A DNA stretch of 64,000 nt from Rhizobium esperanzae. GTDB lineage: Bacteria > Pseudomonadota > Alphaproteobacteria > Rhizobiales > Rhizobiaceae. The stretch lies in assembly GCF_014197615.1 (NCBI RefSeq), contig NZ_JACIFY010000006.1:62001-126000 (forward strand), given 5' to 3'. The stretch's first letter is position 1. Every line of letters starts with the position of its first letter. Of the stretch, positions 44,836 to 54,251 are shown one piece after another. A program made the position numbers and the translations under genes. The notes beneath the pieces were generated by a model, which worked only from the letters and a program-made list of their open reading frames with translations, was not told where the DNA came from and searched no databases.

Positions 44836-45933
44836 TTGGGGATTGCGTCACGCTTGCGAGAAGAGACGTTTCTGGTCGCCGCACTGGTCGTTGCAGCGAT
44901 CGCCTATCTCTTGGAACACACGGTGATCGAGATGGGACGCGGCGTCGCGCTGATCGCAGCCGCCGCCCTGGTCGGCACCATCGTTCTCGCCTCGATCCGC
45001 GTTGCCCATCACGCCGAGCTGCTCGCCGTCAAGGTCGGCGATCCCTATGGCACGATGATCCTCACGCTTTCGGCCGTCGCCGTCGAGGTCATCATCCTCG
45101 CCATCATGATGAGCGGAGAAAGTTCGCCGACACTGGTGCGCGACACGATCTATTCCGCCCTGATGCTCGATATCAACGGCATTCTGGGTCTTGCCGCCTT
45201 GCTCGGCGGCCTCAAGCATGGCGAGCAGCCCTATAACGACAATTCGGGCAAGACCTACGGCGTGATGATCCTCACTGCCATGGGCATCTCGATGATCGTG
45301 CCGGAATTCGTACCCTATCATAAATTGCACTATTATTCCGCCTTCACCATCGTCGCGATGATCGCGCTCTATGGCCTCTTCCTGCGCATGCAGGTCGGCC
45401 AGCACAGCTATTTTTTCAGCTACAGCTACCCGCGCTCCGAACGGAAGAAAGAAAGCCCGGAGGAGCATGGATCCGAGGAGTCGGCCGCGATGTCGATCGC
45501 GACCATCCTTGCCGGCGTCGTCATCATCGGCCTGCTGGCGGAGTTCATGTCGACCTTCATGACCGAAGGCCTGCGCGACAGCGGTGCGCCAATCGCGGTG
45601 ACGGCCGTCGTCGTGGCGGCGATTTCGGCCGCGCCCGAAATCCTGACCGCCTTGCGGGCGGCGCTCAAGAACCGGATGCAGGCGACCGTCAACATCGCCA
45701 TGGGCGCCTCGCTGTCGACGGTGATCCTGACGGTACCTGTGATGGAGGCGATCGCACTGTATACGGGCCAGCCCTTCATCATGGCGATGACCCCGGCCCA
45801 GACGGTGATGGTGACGATCACCCTGATTGCCGCGGCGATCAACCTCAACGACGGCGAGACCAACGCCATAGAGGGCATGACGCATTTCATCCTGTTCGCC
45901 ACCTTCATCATGCTGACGGCGCTGGGGCTTTGA
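44836..45933 (+). CDS. calcium/proton antiporter, ChaA/CAX family
   Basis: A 365-residue inner membrane protein with about eleven hydrophobic segments in two halves. The first-half ion-site repeat is VGDPYGTMILTLSAVAVEVIILAIMM and the second-half repeat is AVTAVVVAAISAAPEILTALRAALKNRMQATVNIAMGASLSTVILTVP, each with the key acidic residue. A charged cytoplasmic loop (RKKESPEEHGSEES) separates the halves. The family exchanges Ca2+ (and K+/Na+) for H+ in alkaline or salt stress. The likely start is TTG at 44836 after GAGCTGAG; no ATG gives the same N-terminus. Confidence 0.88.
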   Translation: MGIASRLREETFLVAALVVAAIAYLLEHTVIEMGRGVALIAAAALVGTIVLASIRVAHHAELLAVKVGDPYGTMILTLSAVAVEVIILAIMMSGESSPTLVRDTIYSALMLDINGILGLAALLGGLKHGEQPYNDNSGKTYGVMILTAMGISMIVPEFVPYHKLHYYSAFTIVAMIALYGLFLRMQVGQHSYFFSYSYPRSERKKESPEEHGSEESAAMSIATILAGVVIIGLLAEFMSTFMTEGLRDSGAPIAVTAVVVAAISAAPEILTALRAALKNRMQATVNIAMGASLSTVILTVPVMEAIALYTGQPFIMAMTPAQTVMVTITLIAAAINLNDGETNAIEGMTHFILFATFIMLTALGL

Positions 45934-45965
45934 AGGCTCCCTTCCCCCGTGGAGAACGGGCTGTT

Positions 45966-46069
45966 TAGAGCATGTCGCGCAAAAGTGTGCAGCGGTTTTG
46001 CGATAACGACATGCGCAAAACAAGACCTAAAGCGCGAGGAGCGAATCTGAAAGATCGCGACGCGCTTTA
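45966..46069 (-). repeat. ~105-bp two-palindrome dispersed repeat, copy 2 (starts at a glycosyltransferase stop codon)
   Basis: Read on the minus strand it begins with the TAA stop of the gene at 46067-46756 (TAAAGCGCGTCGCGATC) and runs through both palindromes to TAGAGCATG. It is the reverse complement of copy 1 with few changes. It lies between convergent genes (chaA stop at 45933). Confidence 0.88.
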
Positions 46070-46756
46070 GACGGGCTGTTGGGCGAAGAGCAGGCGTTCG
46101 CGGGCTGCGAACCATTCCTCGGCGTAATCGTCATTCTTGTATTGATCGAAATACGGCCCGCCATCGGTGAAGTGGACGTTCTTGGCGTCTTCGCGGTAGT
46201 CGTATTCGTTGACGAGGTAGTTCCACGTCACCGGCAGTTCGCCGATGAGGTCGTCGTTCTCAAGCCACTTGAACTGGTGCAGTTGCAGGCCGGTCGCCGT
46301 GTTGACGTAGTCGGGCGTCAGCGCGCTGCATTTGTCGTTGTTGAAGAGAATGAGGCTCGACCAGTTCTTCTTTTCGTACTTGGTCTGCGTATGGCCGAGG
46401 AACTTCGTGTCGATCTTCGGCTGATAATCGTGTTTGACGCACATGGCGGCGCAGCGATCGTCGCGCAGAGCCCACAGCTCGGCAATATCGGCGCGCATCA
46501 GCATGTCGCAATCCATGAAGATGCTCCAGCCCTCGAAACCGCTGAGATAGGGCGTCAGGAAACGCGAGAAGGAGAACTCTGTGGATTGCAGCGCGTTGCG
46601 CTGACGGGTGAAAATCCCGCCAAGATTGGAAAGTGCAATGGGCGAGAACTCGACCGGGATCGACGACTTCTCGATGATGCTCTGCACGAGAACGTGGTAG
46701 GCGACCACTTCCTTGGGATCGAATCCCACAAAAATTCGTACGTTCTGTTGTTTCAT
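46067..46756 (-). CDS. putative glycosyltransferase (GT8-like)
   Basis: A 229-residue cytosolic protein: VRIFVGFDPKEVVAYHVLVQSI at the start, then FIFMDCDML-type metal-binding DxD (WSIFMDCDMLMRADIAELWAL), HDYQPKIDTKFLGHTQTKYEKKNWSSLILFNND, and a WNYLVNEYDY and H-rich end. These are features of family-8-like sugar transferases found in rhizobial capsule and LPS clusters. Acceptor and sugar are unknown. Two more such genes lie upstream on the same strand with small gaps, so it is probably the last of a three-gene operon. Its stop codon belongs to a dispersed repeat. Confidence 0.82.
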   Translation of the reverse strand: MKQQNVRIFVGFDPKEVVAYHVLVQSIIEKSSIPVEFSPIALSNLGGIFTRQRNALQSTEFSFSRFLTPYLSGFEGWSIFMDCDMLMRADIAELWALRDDRCAAMCVKHDYQPKIDTKFLGHTQTKYEKKNWSSLILFNNDKCSALTPDYVNTATGLQLHQFKWLENDDLIGELPVTWNYLVNEYDYREDAKNVHFTDGGPYFDQYKNDDYAEEWFAARERLLFAQQPV

Positions 46757-46828
46757 TGTCCACCTTGATCGCCAGTATCGACAACAGCTTTCTTGGCCGC
46801 TACGCCTGTTGGCAACGGCCTGCGACAG

Positions 46829-47698
46829 TCATCCCTTCGACTTTTCGAGGAAACGCTGCTTGCGTGTCTTCGGTTTGAACCGCCGGAAGAAATTGTCGAC
46901 GGCGCGGATGAATTTAGTGACGGACATCAGCCTGTCGATCTGGCTGTTCGTATTGTCGAGCCGCTCCGACAAGACCTCAACCGCAGTCATCGCGATCTCG
47001 ATCGGCGGCACCTCAGGAAACCGTTTGGCAAGCGCCGAATAGGGGCTCGCATCGACGCCGCCCATCATTGAGATCGAACCCATGCGCGCAAAGAGACGCA
47101 GGAAAATCTGCTCGAACGTCCAATCGTGAACGTCGAACACCTTCCACTTCTCGCTCCGCTTTGCCGAAAAGCCGGCAAGCAGGATCTTGCCCGGCAACTG
47201 CAGATCGGCGAACCACAACGCTACCGCAAAGCCGCTCGTCGCGATCTTGCCGATCGGATAGAGATCGGCGAGCATTTGCGTCAGATCGAGGTGACGGGCA
47301 TCAGCGCCTTCGAAGCAGTTCTTTTCGCTGAGATTTTCCTCGACGGAGACCCGAATGTTGACGACGCCGAGGAAATCGTCGCCGCCAAAGAAGCGTAAGA
47401 CATCTGCCGCCTCGCGCCGGTGGACGATATGGGCGCCCATCACGTCGCTGCGGGCAACCAGCATGGAATGGCCGACAAAGGGCTCGTCGAGCACCTTGTA
47501 GACCTTGTTGAAGAAGACGTAGAGCGCCGTCTCCGGCAATTCGCTCCGCAACCGTTCGAGATCGACCGCCTCACTGTTTGCCACCAGCACAATATGGGAA
47601 TAGCGCGACAACAACGCCTTCCACGCTTCCGGCGTCAGGAAATTGAAGCCGCCACCCGGAGCGGTCGTAGCCTTGTTATCGCTGGGGATTGCTTCCAT
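46829..47698 (-). CDS. unrecognised protein of the glycosyltransferase cluster
   Basis: A 289-residue protein without signal peptide. HIVLVANSEAVDLERLRSELPETALYVFFNKVYKVLD reads like a Rossmann-type strand-helix, and GKIATSGFAVALWFADLQLPGKILLAGFSAKRSEKWKVFDVHDWTFEQIFLRLF resembles sialyltransferase-like (GT29-type) polysaccharide proteins in plan, though not by any diagnostic motif I can name. The basic C-terminus FFRRFKPKTRKQRFLEKSKG could bind membrane. Position between two glycosyltransferase genes suggests a role in surface polysaccharide synthesis; this is inference. Confidence 0.7.
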   Translation of the reverse strand: MEAIPSDNKATTAPGGGFNFLTPEAWKALLSRYSHIVLVANSEAVDLERLRSELPETALYVFFNKVYKVLDEPFVGHSMLVARSDVMGAHIVHRREAADVLRFFGGDDFLGVVNIRVSVEENLSEKNCFEGADARHLDLTQMLADLYPIGKIATSGFAVALWFADLQLPGKILLAGFSAKRSEKWKVFDVHDWTFEQIFLRLFARMGSISMMGGVDASPYSALAKRFPEVPPIEIAMTAVEVLSERLDNTNSQIDRLMSVTKFIRAVDNFFRRFKPKTRKQRFLEKSKG

Positions 47699-47745
47699 AT
47701 CGCCTCACATGCACTTTCCAAGGACGACGCGCTCCGTCCGCCCGA

Positions 47746-48747
47746 CTAGCTGTTGCTGAAATAGGCGCGCATCCGGGCAAGCCGCGTCAGCCCGCCGATC
47801 TGCTTTCCCACATGCGAGAAGAAGCCCGCCACTCGGTCCGTCATCGACGGCTGCCGGCAGAAAGACGCCCAGGGCGTGTTGCGAAGATCTTCGGCATAAC
47901 GATCGGCCATCCGCCGGTGCACCCAGGGAACGTTCGCCTGCCACGGCTTCTTGCGGCCGGTAAAATGAAAGATGGCCGGCCGGTCGACGAAAGGCAGCAA
48001 GCCCGTCTGCGTATTCCAGCGCGGATCGAGCACCAGCCAGTCGCTATCGAAAGCAACGTTCAGCGCATCCTGGTCGTTGTTCTCGAACAGGTGCGACCGC
48101 TCCTCGTAGATTTCCCGGGTCCTGGCGAAAAGCCCCCTCGCCCGGCAGACCGACCAATCGAACAGCAATACGCCGGCATTGAAGTAACGGCCGCGCTCGC
48201 CCATGCCGATCTTGCGCTGGCGCGCGCCTGATTTTTCGGGAAAGGCCATGACATAGTCGTCGACGGCGGCAAGCGCCTTACCCTGAAAATCGAGGGTGAA
48301 GAGCTCGTCGACGGATGCCACCGCGAGCACATCGGCATCGAGGTAAAGCAGGCGTTCGATATGGTCGGGTATATCCCGATCCATGTAGAGCCGCGCCAGC
48401 GTGGCGGCGGACCAGCGGCCCCGCGCCTGGAGACCGGTATCGGGCGTCTTATAGGGCAGCACCCTGATCGCCATACCGTGAAGCCGCCCAAAATTGTCGA
48501 TCTCGGCGACCTCGTTCGGCTTGAGGTCGATGCCGAGAAGCAGGAACTCGACACCAGCATTCGTAAGATTGCGCTTGACGGAAAGCAGAGTACAGCAGGC
48601 GGCCGGCAGCATGTTGACATCCGAACAGACGATGACGGCACTCTGCTGCAAAATCCGGCCCCCCGAAGCGGTAAATTGAACTTGATGCCGGATATCTAGT
48701 TGGTTTGGCGTCCGCCCGCAACCGCAGAACACCCGCCCCAGCGGCAC
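47746..48747 (-). CDS. family 8 glycosyltransferase
   Basis: A GT8 (LgtC/RfaI-like) glycosyltransferase. AVIVCSDVNMLPAACCTLLSV is the nucleotide-binding start. RLYMDRDIPDHIERLLYLDADVLAVASVDELF carries the metal-binding DxD, and GRYFNAGVLLFDW and NDQDALNVAF are further GT8 blocks. HFTGRKKPW near the end is typical. The GTG at 48745-48747 gives 333 residues, but a TTG at 48649-48651 (LQQSAVIVCSD) after a G-rich stretch fits the family start better. First of three same-strand genes, separated from the next by 47 bases. Confidence 0.85.
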   Translation of the reverse strand: MPLGRVFCGCGRTPNQLDIRHQVQFTASGGRILQQSAVIVCSDVNMLPAACCTLLSVKRNLTNAGVEFLLLGIDLKPNEVAEIDNFGRLHGMAIRVLPYKTPDTGLQARGRWSAATLARLYMDRDIPDHIERLLYLDADVLAVASVDELFTLDFQGKALAAVDDYVMAFPEKSGARQRKIGMGERGRYFNAGVLLFDWSVCRARGLFARTREIYEERSHLFENNDQDALNVAFDSDWLVLDPRWNTQTGLLPFVDRPAIFHFTGRKKPWQANVPWVHRRMADRYAEDLRNTPWASFCRQPSMTDRVAGFFSHVGKQIGGLTRLARMRAYFSNS

Positions 48748-48831
48748 TCCCCGTCACGTTTTGAATCGGAATTCAACGACTTGCGAGGCGAAGCGGATTC
48801 AATGCGGCAACGCGTTGAATCGGCATGTGAG

Positions 48832-49218
48832 CTATAGTCGCAGCGCCAGAGGATGATCGACGAGCAGCCGGTCGACGGTGGCGAGTTGCAAGCCTTCGAC
48901 CTTGCACTGCGCCAGCAACAGCCGATCAAAGGGATCACGCGTCTCCGGCTCGGGATCGGCGGTGGTGATGACGTGTGGGATATCGACAGGCAGGATCATC
49001 AATCCGGCTTCCCGGAGATAGACGGGAATGGTCTCAAGCGGCAATCCCGGCTGCAATTTGCCAAGTCTTGTCTTGATGGCAATTTCCCAGAGGCTGGCGA
49101 CACTGACGAAACCGCTGGCGGCCCCGTCTGAAAGCAACTGCTCGACACGCGGAAAGCGGTCGGTCAGCTTCTTCTGCGCGATAGCAATCACCATATGAGT
49201 ATCAAGCAGCACACGCAT
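48832..49218 (-). CDS. PIN-domain toxin, VapC-like
   Basis: A 128-residue PIN ribonuclease. Acidic active-site residues are visible in MRVLLDTHMVIAIA (Asp6), SLWEIAIKTRLGKL (Glu) and DPFDRLLLAQC (Asp), with LATVDRLL near the end. The arrangement LWEIAIK and RDPFDRLL is that of the type II toxin-antitoxin PIN subgroup paired with Phd/YefM-type antitoxins. It starts 2 bases after the antitoxin stop. Target RNA is unknown. Confidence 0.9.
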   Translation of the reverse strand: MRVLLDTHMVIAIAQKKLTDRFPRVEQLLSDGAASGFVSVASLWEIAIKTRLGKLQPGLPLETIPVYLREAGLMILPVDIPHVITTADPEPETRDPFDRLLLAQCKVEGLQLATVDRLLVDHPLALRL

Positions 49219-49220
49219 GG

Positions 49221-49481
49221 TTACGGCAGCGGCTTGAGAAGGAAATCTTCCGGCAAAGGATCGTCGAAATCGTCGGCAATATACATCTCCGTCCTCGTGA
49301 TACCCTTGGAACGGAGATAGGCCTCGCCGGCCTCCAGATTCAAACCACCGCGCTTCTGATGCGGCACCAGATCGAATACCGGCCGGCCGTTCCGCGTCAC
49401 GACAATGGTCTCGCCTTCCTCGACCTCGCGAGCAAGCTCGGTCAAGCGGTTCTTCGCGTCGCGGATCGAAACGGTCTTCAT
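49221..49481 (-). CDS. Phd/YefM-type antitoxin
   Basis: An 86-residue antitoxin: MKTVSIRDAKNRLTELAREVEEGETIVVTRNGRPVFDLVPHQ is the Phd fold that binds DNA and dimerises, and the C-terminal acidic tail (EMYIADDFDDPLPEDFLLKPL) would wrap the toxin. I chose ATG 49481. Upstream, direct repeats AGCCACAT (49493 and 49503) may be the autoregulatory operator. The 3' end of a group II intron lies 44 bases upstream on the same strand. Confidence 0.9.
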   Translation of the reverse strand: MKTVSIRDAKNRLTELAREVEEGETIVVTRNGRPVFDLVPHQKRGGLNLEAGEAYLRSKGITRTEMYIADDFDDPLPEDFLLKPLP

Positions 49482-49524
49482 GACGCCAAATGTAGCCACA
49501 TGCAGCCACATCGTCAACGGCGGA

Positions 49525-50153
49525 ATCGGGATAGGGGGGAGCCTGTTGGCTCCGCCCCTCCCACACCACCCGGCATGCGGGTCCGCACCGGGCGGTTGAA
49601 GCAGTTGAAGTCGTCGGGCTCGTCGTTCTCCCGGCCTGACGCTTGGGTTTGCTTAGTCTGGTTCGGCGGATTTGATTTCTCGCTGCCGTGACCCTTCGGG
49701 CTTCACCCTACCTGCCAGATCGGCGAGCTTCGCTGGCGCGACCATCTGAGACCATTCAAATCCGATAACCATCGGCTTCCCCTTCCGCTCCTTCGGCCCT
49801 TCGTTTGCGCCAAGGCGCTCCCTACTACGGCCTCTGCTGACTTCTCGCTCCGGCTCTGCACCGTCGCCCTTTCAGGCGCAAAGCGAGATCTCCCCAGGTA
49901 AGAACGCACTCCTTCACTGCACGACCGCCGGATTTACGCCACCGCCCCTTGGTCACGAGAGCTTTGCGGTCATTAGCCCGCTCGCCCTGGTCGGCACCGC
50001 CTCATATCCGGTTCTTGTCCATCGGCCCGCAGTTGCGATCCACGCTTCCTCCCCACGGTCAGTCACCCTTCCGCAGTTGCGCTTCTCTTCGTTCGCCATG
50101 ACCAGCTTACGGTGGGACTTCCACCCACAAGAGTGCGCCCATGCTGGGCGCAC
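49525..50153 (-). mobile_element. ORF-less group II intron remnant
   Basis: On the minus strand the element starts GTGCGCCCAGCATGGGCGCA, matching the group II 5' GUGYG rule, then TGGGTGGAAGTCCCACCGTAAGC and further domain I text. Near the 3' end, ACCGCCCGGTGCGG and CCGCATGCCGGGTGGT (49565-49597) form a domain V hairpin, followed by the domain VI stem GGGAGGGGCGGAGCC / GGCTCCCCCC and a 3' end ..CTATCCCGAT. About 629 bases remain; the reverse-transcriptase ORF is missing, so it can only move or splice with help in trans. It lies directly after a terminator. Confidence 0.88.
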
Positions 50154-50154
50154 T

Positions 50155-50186
50155 AAATAAAAGGCCCACCGTCACCGGCAGGCCTT
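50155..50186 (-). terminator. rho-independent terminator of the aspartate aminotransferase gene
   Basis: On the minus strand AAGGCCTGCCG, loop GTGA and CGGTGGGCCTT form an 11-pair stem followed by TTTTATTT. It begins 25 bases past the aatA stop and ends directly at the first base of the group II intron. Confidence 0.85.
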
Positions 50187-50210
50187 GGATCGAAGTTATC
50201 GCGGTTCGCT

Positions 50211-51763
<1,553 letters not shown>

Positions 51764-52171
51764 ATGTTTCTGGACGATGAGTTTGCAATCCGGCTCATGC
51801 GCATGCGCCGGATTTCCGTTCTGTTTCTTGTCGTCGCTACCGCCTTTATTGCCTGCATCGCGGCAATACCGGGGCTTGCCTCCGCCGCCCGCGCCGCCGA
51901 GACGCAGCAGGTCTCCACCGAGTTCGCAGCCCTTGTCCGGCCAAATGGCATCGCCATCGATGTCTCCGGTCCTTTCGCCGAGGCCGCCACCATGATCGCA
52001 CAGAAGTCCTCGACCGTGAACCTGCCGCAGACGGCAACGCGCGCTGACGAACAGATCGCCCGCGGCCTCACCGTGCTGCTCCTGGCGCTGATGGCGGCGA
52101 GCGGGCTGGCAGTCTGGCGTCGTCGCCTCAAGGGCATTGTCGTGATCGGAGCCAAGCGCGATGGTCGCTAG
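51764..52171 (+). CDS. small exported or membrane-anchored hypothetical protein
   Basis: A 135-residue protein. MFLDDEFAIRLMRMRRISVLFLVVATAFIACIAAIPGLASAARAAET starts with a signal-like hydrophobic segment ending in AxA, and a second membrane helix near 105-122 (GLTVLLLALMAASGLAVW) precedes a basic tail (RRRLKGIVVIGAKRDGR). No family recognised. GAGGG lies 7 bases before ATG 51764; an ATG at 51758 is too near that site. It overlaps the next gene by 11 bases. Confidence 0.65.
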   Translation: MFLDDEFAIRLMRMRRISVLFLVVATAFIACIAAIPGLASAARAAETQQVSTEFAALVRPNGIAIDVSGPFAEAATMIAQKSSTVNLPQTATRADEQIARGLTVLLLALMAASGLAVWRRRLKGIVVIGAKRDGR

Positions 52172-52475
52172 ATCAGCTGCAAATGAGAGTGAGGGAGCGG
52201 CCGAATTCGAGCCGCTTCCGACTTATCTGGAACTCGCCCTGGCCGCCGCCACGGCCCACGACGCACCGAAGAGGCGGCGAAGGAAAGGTTTTTTCCTCTG
52301 GCGCCTTTCCTCGACCGAAAGAGCGATCGCCTTTGCCATTGCCGGTCTTGCCCTTTACGGCCTGGCGCTGATTGGCGACGGTTTCCTGCTGAAGGCGAAG
52401 GCCGAACTGATCGACATCAAGACGACGGGTGCCGTTCAACCGGCAAACACAAAGCCGTTATTGCAGTCCGAATGA
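52161..52475 (+). CDS. small single-pass membrane protein, hypothetical
   Basis: A 104-residue protein with a basic stretch (PKRRRRKGFFLWRLSSTERA) ahead of one membrane helix (IAFAIAGLALYGLALIGDGFLL) and a Pro/Lys-rich tail. Not recognised. Its ATG lies inside the 3' end of the preceding small membrane gene, so the pair is coupled. The sugar dehydrogenase gene follows after 58 bases, and the two could be membrane partners of it, but nothing in the sequence proves that. Confidence 0.65.
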   Translation: MVARSAANESEGAAEFEPLPTYLELALAAATAHDAPKRRRRKGFFLWRLSSTERAIAFAIAGLALYGLALIGDGFLLKAKAELIDIKTTGAVQPANTKPLLQSE

Positions 52476-52533
52476 GGGTTGAAGCCACCCTCTCCCCACT
52501 CCACGTTCATCGTGAGAGACGACGGGGAAGCCA

Positions 52534-53676
52534 ATGAAGAGAATGTCCGCCTTCCATTTCGCCGCAGCGCTGGTCCTGTTCGGCGCCGTATCGGCCGGTG
52601 CGGTCGATACCGTCAACACACAAGGGCCTGCCGTCCGTGTCGACAAACTGGCCGACGGCCTCGAGCATCCCTGGGCGGTCGAAGTCTTGCCCGATGGCGC
52701 CTATCTCGTCACCGAGCGGCCGGGCCGCATGCGGATCGTCCGCGACGGCAAGCTCTCCGACCCGATCGGCGGCGTGCCCAAAGTCAGCGCCCGTGGCCAG
52801 GGCGGCCTGATGGACGTGGCGCTCGCTCCGGACTTTGCCAAGAGCCGCAAACTCTATTTCACCGCCGCCATCGCCAATGGGCAGGGTTCCGGCACCGAAG
52901 CCTTCAGTGCTACACTTTCCGCGGACGAGACGACGCTCGAGGCGGCGACGCCTGTTTTCACCATGCGGCGCTTCACGTCAGGCAACATCCAATATGGCTC
53001 GCGCATCGCGATCGCCCCCGACGGCACGCTCTTCATCAGCGTCGGCGATCGCGGCGACCGCGACCGCTCGCAGGACTGGCAGGACGATGCCGGCTCGATC
53101 ATCCACATCAACAGCGATGGCAGCATCCCGGCGGACAATCCGTTCAGGGACGGCGGCAAGGCGCTGCCGGAAATCTGGTCGAAAGGCCACCGCAACCCGC
53201 AGGGCATCGCCATCGACGCCAAGGACGGCAGGCTCTACACCGTGGAACACGGCGCGCGTGGCGGCGACGAGATCAATCAACCCGAGGCGGGCAAGAATTA
53301 CGGCTGGCCGATCATCACCTACGGTCGCGACTATTCGGGCGCCGAGATCGGCGAAGGCACCGCCAAGGAAGGGCTGGAGCAGCCGCTGCATTACTGGGAT
53401 CCGTCGATCGCGCCGGGTGCGCTCGCCGTTTATCGCGGCGCGATGTTCCCGGAATGGGACGGCAATTTCCTGGTCGCAGCACTGAAGTTCCAGCTGCTCT
53501 CACGCATGCAGCGTGACGAGAGCGGCGCCTTCATTGCAGAAGAGCGCCTGTTCGAGGGCGAATACGGCCGAATCCGCGATATCGTCGTCGCGCCCGATGG
53601 CGCGCTGCTGATGGTCACGGATGAGGAGAACGGATCGCTGCTCAGGGTTTCGCGTGCTGAGGCCAATAACGGCTGA
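52534..53676 (+). CDS. PQQ-dependent sugar dehydrogenase (soluble aldose dehydrogenase type)
   Basis: A 380-residue periplasmic beta-propeller enzyme. A signal peptide (MKRMSAFHFAAALVLFGAVSAGAVDT) is followed by the family features GLEHPWAVEVLPDGAYLVTERPGRMRI, GQGGLMDVALAPDF, GDRGDRDRSQDWQDDAGSIIHINSDG and RNPQGIAIDAKDGRLYTVEHGARGGDEIN, the PQQ- and Ca-contacting regions. It oxidises aldoses with a PQQ cofactor that must come from elsewhere, since no pqq genes are visible. Relatives include E. coli YliI. Ends convergently, 4 bases from the next gene. Confidence 0.92.
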   Translation: MKRMSAFHFAAALVLFGAVSAGAVDTVNTQGPAVRVDKLADGLEHPWAVEVLPDGAYLVTERPGRMRIVRDGKLSDPIGGVPKVSARGQGGLMDVALAPDFAKSRKLYFTAAIANGQGSGTEAFSATLSADETTLEAATPVFTMRRFTSGNIQYGSRIAIAPDGTLFISVGDRGDRDRSQDWQDDAGSIIHINSDGSIPADNPFRDGGKALPEIWSKGHRNPQGIAIDAKDGRLYTVEHGARGGDEINQPEAGKNYGWPIITYGRDYSGAEIGEGTAKEGLEQPLHYWDPSIAPGALAVYRGAMFPEWDGNFLVAALKFQLLSRMQRDESGAFIAEERLFEGEYGRIRDIVVAPDGALLMVTDEENGSLLRVSRAEANNG

Positions 53677-53680
53677 AAGA

Positions 53681-54154
53681 TTACAACGTGCCGCGCAATT
53701 CCCTACGGATGACGAATTTCAGCCCCGACCAGATTTCGTCGACGGCGCAGACCTTGACGTCGACAAGGCCTGTGGGAAGAAGGATCTCTCGCAGCACGTC
53801 CTCGGTGACATCGGTCGGTACCCGCGAACTCTTCTTCGGCCAGGAGATCCAGAGCATGCCGTCCGGTTTGAGAGCACGCAAGAGCATTGGCGCGATTGCC
53901 TCCAGCGCCTCTCGTTCAGTCACAAAAAGATGCATATAATCGAAGGCCCGCCGAGGCGTTTCGGGAAGCGCAAGAGCGACCGAGGCAAAACCATCGAAGC
54001 CGTGGACGTCGTCGATCGTCTCGGGAACGCCGAGAAGGGCAGCAGTCTGCCCACGCACAAGGCCGAGCTTCCTGCCGAGGGGCGTGCCCGAATAGCCTGC
54101 CGTCACGGGCGTCGCCGCCATATCGTCGGCCGGCCGGCCCTTTCCGCCTTGCAT
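53681..54154 (-). CDS. DUF3052 family protein
   Basis: A 157-residue cytoplasmic protein: AGYSGTPLGRKLGLVRGQTAALLGVPETIDDV is the DUF3052 core (a small methyltransferase-like or BldB-related fold), and DGMLWISWPKKSSRVPTDVTEDVLREILLPTGLVDVKVCAVDEIWSGLKFVIRRE closes it. The family is common in Rhizobiales, with unknown function. GGAGGTG is 6 bases before ATG 54154. It is divergent from the DMT exporter gene. Confidence 0.88.
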   Translation of the reverse strand: MQGGKGRPADDMAATPVTAGYSGTPLGRKLGLVRGQTAALLGVPETIDDVHGFDGFASVALALPETPRRAFDYMHLFVTEREALEAIAPMLLRALKPDGMLWISWPKKSSRVPTDVTEDVLREILLPTGLVDVKVCAVDEIWSGLKFVIRRELRGTL

Positions 54155-54251
54155 GCCATCACCTCCATCGCCAAGTGTGAAGTCTTCACCCTTGCCTCTA
54201 GGAAATGCAACTGCTAACCGCTTGGGCACATCCCTTCCCCTTGAGGACGAC

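Noticed and set aside
48748..48831. TTGAAT...ATTCAA small palindromes between the glycosyltransferase and toxin genes
   Set aside because: Short inverted repeats of six bases; expected by chance and not repeated elsewhere in a meaningful way.
49703..50153. Short frames such as MRPAWAHSCGWKSHRKL within 49.7-50.2 kb
   Set aside because: They are translations of the group II intron RNA segment, not real proteins.
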